Assembly: GCF_010233585.1 (NCBI RefSeq)
Contig: NZ_CP045997.1
Location: 9,077,487-9,141,486, forward strand
Reading direction: 5' to 3'
Source: Spirosoma endbachense
GTDB taxonomy: Bacteria > Bacteroidota > Bacteroidia > Cytophagales > Spirosomataceae
Length of the DNA stretch: 64,000 nucleotides
The notes under the pieces were generated by a model. The model was not told where the DNA came from. It saw nothing but the letters and a program-made list of their open reading frames with translations, and searched no databases. How positions within the stretch are numbered: position 1 is the stretch's first letter; each line of letters opens with the position of its first letter. Position numbers and translations under genes: made by a program. Below are positions 61,659-64,000 of this stretch, piece after piece.

Positions 61659-62705
61659 ATGGAAAAGCTGAATGACCGTTGGCTGCGACTGGTGGGCATA
61701 CCCCTCGTTTCGATCGTATCTAATTTTATTTTCTTTCAACCCGACAACGACGCTCATCACATCAGTCGCTGGATGGCGCTGGGCGTGAGTCTGGTGGAGT
61801 GCGTACTGATTTGGGAGATGGCCCGAATGGGCATTATTCGGGCGCGTCGGCATTATCCGAAACTTAGTCAGACAACACCTCGTATTATTGAACAAGTGGT
61901 CTGGTTCACCGTGACGACGATTATACAGCGGGTGGGTATCGTTTATCTGTATGACGTTACCGAGTTTTGGGGTTACCCCATGAGCGCGCGAGCCTACTGG
62001 CTCAATACGCTGATTCCATTTCTGTTTACCGTACCGATGGCCACGATTTACGAAGCGATGTATCTCTATCGCCAGTGGTGGGTAACCTACTACGAAGCCG
62101 AACAACTGAAGAAACAGGCGCTTCAAAGCCAGCTTGACTCGCTGAAAGCACAGATTAACCCTCATTTTCTCTTCAATAGCCTCAGTACACTCTCATCGCT
62201 GGTGAGTGAAAATCCTAAACAGGCCGAGCGATTTATTGAAGAACTGGCACTAGTGTACCGCTATGTACTCCAGACCAACGAACAGCCACTAACCACGCTG
62301 GACAGTGAATTGCAATTTATCCGGGCCTATTTTCATTTACTGCAAATGCGTTTTGGCCGAAGCGTTGAGTTAGAAGTATCGGTCGATGAGCAGTATTATT
62401 CGTTGCTCATTCCGCCCCTGACCCTGCAACTGCTGGTCGAGAATGCCGTCAAACACAATGCTGCTTTGCCCAACAGACCGTTGGTGATCCGGATTTATAC
62501 CGATCAGGCACGGCGGCTGTTTGTCAGCAATACCGTCAGGAAGAAACAAAATCTGGTGCCTTCAAACCGGACAGGATTGGCCAATATTACGGCCAAATAC
62601 CGGCTTCTGGGCCAACCAGCCGTGGTTGTCGAGCAAACCGACGAACACTTTCAGGTAATGATTCCGCTTATTCACGAAACCCGCTATGACCATTCTCATC
62701 ATTGA
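61659..62705 (+). CDS. LytS/YehU-type sensor histidine kinase
   Basis: Membrane kinase of 348 residues with about four N-terminal helices (about 10-30, 35-55, 85-105, 115-135). The His-kinase box reads LKAQINPHFLFNSLSTLSSLVSENPKQAERFIEEL, with His in the NPHFLFN motif. The ATPase N-box is LVENAVKHNAALP and the G-box follows SNRTGLANITAKYRLLG. No periplasmic domain of size is present, so input is probably membrane-derived. It overlaps the LytTR regulator gene by 20 bp, its partner. Confidence 0.92.
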   Translation: MEKLNDRWLRLVGIPLVSIVSNFIFFQPDNDAHHISRWMALGVSLVECVLIWEMARMGIIRARRHYPKLSQTTPRIIEQVVWFTVTTIIQRVGIVYLYDVTEFWGYPMSARAYWLNTLIPFLFTVPMATIYEAMYLYRQWWVTYYEAEQLKKQALQSQLDSLKAQINPHFLFNSLSTLSSLVSENPKQAERFIEELALVYRYVLQTNEQPLTTLDSELQFIRAYFHLLQMRFGRSVELEVSVDEQYYSLLIPPLTLQLLVENAVKHNAALPNRPLVIRIYTDQARRLFVSNTVRKKQNLVPSNRTGLANITAKYRLLGQPAVVVEQTDEHFQVMIPLIHETRYDHSHH

Positions 62706-63525
62706 AGACGAAGAACTCACTGCCCGAAAACTTCAGCGGTTGCTGCTGGATGTAGAGCCAACGGCCGTTATCGTTGGTATGACAGTTAGCGTTGATGAGT
62801 CAGTTGAATGGCTTCGATCGAACGCTCGGCCCGATCTTATTTTTATGGACATTGAACTGGCCGATGGACAGAGTTTTGATATTTTTAACCATGTTGCCGT
62901 TACGAGCCCCGTTGTGTTTACAACGGCTTACGACGAATATGCCATTAAGGCTTTCAAAGTCAGTAGTATAGACTATCTGCTAAAGCCAATAAAAGAAGAT
63001 GACCTGCGCCGGGCATTGGCCAAACTTCAGGCACTTAAGGAGGTATTGGTGAGCCAAACGGGGGCAACTGGTCCGGCGGGACTGGAAGCATCTCTGGCAG
63101 ACCTTCTCCAGCAGTTGCGGAAAACACCGTTGATTGCGCCAGCTGCACCGCCCCTGATTTCTGGCATGAATGAAGCTAATCAGACTTACAGGGATCGATT
63201 TATGATCAAGCAGGGACAGCGGTTATTTTCAATCGAGGTCGACGAGGTTGCCTATTTTATAACCCGGAATAAGATGTCGTTCCTGAAAACGAAGGAAGGC
63301 TCAGAATGGCTGATTGACTATACACTGGATGAGCTATCGCAAATGCTTGATCCCCGACGATTTTTTAGACTTAACCGGCAGGTAATTGCCGAACTGCGGT
63401 CGGTGGATAAGGTGCATTTGTACTTTAATGGGAAGCTTAAGGTTGATATGTGTCCTGTTTTTGACGAAGAAGTGGTTGTTAGTCGTGAAAAAGCGGGTGA
63501 ATTCAAGCTTTGGTTGGGTGAATAA
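62686..63525 (+). CDS. LytTR-family response regulator
   Basis: DNA-binding regulator of 279 residues. The receiver domain (1-120) has the acidic pair (IIEDEELTARKL), phosphoacceptor Asp55 in LIFMDIELADGQ and the conserved Lys in YLLKPIKEDDL. A Gly/Pro/Ala-rich linker (about 125-165) precedes the LytTR domain (about 175-275: RFMIKQGQRLFSIEVDEVAYFIT, FFRLNRQVIAELRSVDKVHLYF). It forms a two-component pair with the overlapping kinase gene. Targets are unknown. Confidence 0.92.
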   Translation: MTILIIEDEELTARKLQRLLLDVEPTAVIVGMTVSVDESVEWLRSNARPDLIFMDIELADGQSFDIFNHVAVTSPVVFTTAYDEYAIKAFKVSSIDYLLKPIKEDDLRRALAKLQALKEVLVSQTGATGPAGLEASLADLLQQLRKTPLIAPAAPPLISGMNEANQTYRDRFMIKQGQRLFSIEVDEVAYFITRNKMSFLKTKEGSEWLIDYTLDELSQMLDPRRFFRLNRQVIAELRSVDKVHLYFNGKLKVDMCPVFDEEVVVSREKAGEFKLWLGE

Positions 63526-63629
63526 AATCGACGCTCCAGCCGTGAATACGGGCCATTCGGTAGTCGCAGTGTTTTAGCAAAATTTTACGCTTGCCAGTTT
63601 TGTGTCGTTCCCACAAACCAAACGACAAC

Positions 63630-64000
63630 TAATGAAACATAGCCTCTTACTTTCATGCTTCCTGCTGATTTTCCGTTTGCCGATTATCGCTCAGACCTTG
63701 ACGCCAGAACAACTCCAGACCGATTTCGCCCGGTTCCGGACGGCATTGAATGAAGCTCATCCGGAGATGTATCGCTACACCCCCAAACCGACGTTCGACT
63801 CACTCTTTGCGGTAACAGCCGCGAAATTGAACCAGCCAATGACCCGGCAGGAATTTTACGTGACCATGACACCCTTGCTGGTTGCTTTGCGTGATGGGCA
63901 CATAAAATGGATTGTTTCGGGCCGGGATGAACATTATCCATTCGCAACCGAAAAGTTGTTTCCACTGAAGTTGTATTTTCTGGGCAACAAAGCATGGGTA
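63630..64000 (+). CDS. S41-type peptidase-like protein, N-terminal part (cut by window edge)
   Basis: ATG at 63630 opens a frame that runs off the window after 123 codons. A signal peptide (about 1-21, LLLSCFLLIFRLPIIAQ) is followed by a helical segment (LTPEQLQTDFARFRTALNEAHPEMYRY) and then MTRQEFYVTMTPLLVALRDGHIKW. The RDGH motif after a helical N-terminal is typical of the first part of S41 (tail-specific-protease-like) peptidases in Bacteroidetes. The catalytic core lies outside the window. Confidence 0.6.

Noticed and set aside
1..64000. CRISPR arrays, tRNA or rRNA genes, integrases and complete IS elements
   Set aside because: None was found on reading both strands; the period-7 elements are not CRISPR because repeats are 7 bp, contiguous and without spacers.

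Overview
The window reads as a chromosomal segment of a Bacteroidetes bacterium of the order Cytophagales, most like Spirosoma or a close relative. This is inferred from a SusC/SusD pair, FecI/FecR-type sigma/anti-sigma regulation, carboxypeptidase-like N-terminal domains on TonB receptors, SIMPL, GH3-family and 'head GIN' proteins, and intermediate base composition. No rRNA, tRNA, CRISPR array, intact transposase or phage gene was found.

Layout. 1-2.0 kb: Na+/H+ antiporter (cut by the window edge) and an ECF sigma factor, minus strand. 2.6-20.1 kb: a plus-strand accessory region of small stress, detoxification and redox genes: two paralogous exported epoxide hydrolases, exported alpha/beta hydrolase, Tat-type thioredoxin-like protein, YceI, tautomerase, two SDRs, NTF2-like proteins, isochorismatase-like hydrolase, enoyl-CoA hydratase-like protein, a [2Fe-2S] ferredoxin/class III cyclase fusion, a Crp/Fnr gene that has lost its DNA-binding domain, and a YdcZ-type transporter. 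20.3-29.1 kb: SusC, SusD and a TPR histidine kinase, preceded by a DUF4038 (apiosidase-like) glycoside hydrolase. 29.1-30.2 kb: a long gene-poor gap. 30.2-39.6 kb: housekeeping-like genes (SIMPL, CDF transporter, Nudix, LysE, GH3, SurE, GNAT, GT2, TrhO, deoxynucleoside kinase). 39.7-43.3 kb: PI-PLC-like protein and uncharacterised proteins. 43.3-50.0 kb: signalling genes (NarL-type pair, CheY-like protein, CheB-CheR-PAS fusion, stand-alone CheB). 50.1-57.4 kb: a cell-surface signalling unit with TonB receptor, ECF sigma, FecR, an STN/surface-repeat protein and a GIN lipoprotein. 57.4-61.5 kb: AGE epimerase, PfkB kinase and a D-apionate-lactonase-like protein. 61.7-64 kb: LytS/LytTR pair and the start of an S41-type peptidase.

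Strongest new observations. (1) Four copies of TAGGGG-N16-TGTC, with identical spacing, sit in front of the divergent TonB receptor, the ECF sigma gene, the STN/repeat gene and the GIN gene; they look like the promoters of the sigma factor encoded there and define its local regulon. In that regulon the STN signalling domain is on a repeat protein without a TonB plug or barrel, while the TonB receptor lacks it. (2) A family of intergenic elements with strict 7-bp periodicity, mostly folding as long hairpins, touches start or stop codons at about 32.6, 35.0, 35.8 and 61.5 kb, with a tandem-only copy at 53.4 kb. (3) A dispersed palindrome sharing ACGGTTACTAAT and AACCGTGGCACG lies between convergent genes at 20.1 and 50.0 kb. 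(4) The ferredoxin-cyclase fusion has a guanylyl-cyclase-like Glu at the base-specificity position, and two tandem CRP-type operators precede the YceI operon, in the same region as a Crp/Fnr gene that is now broken.
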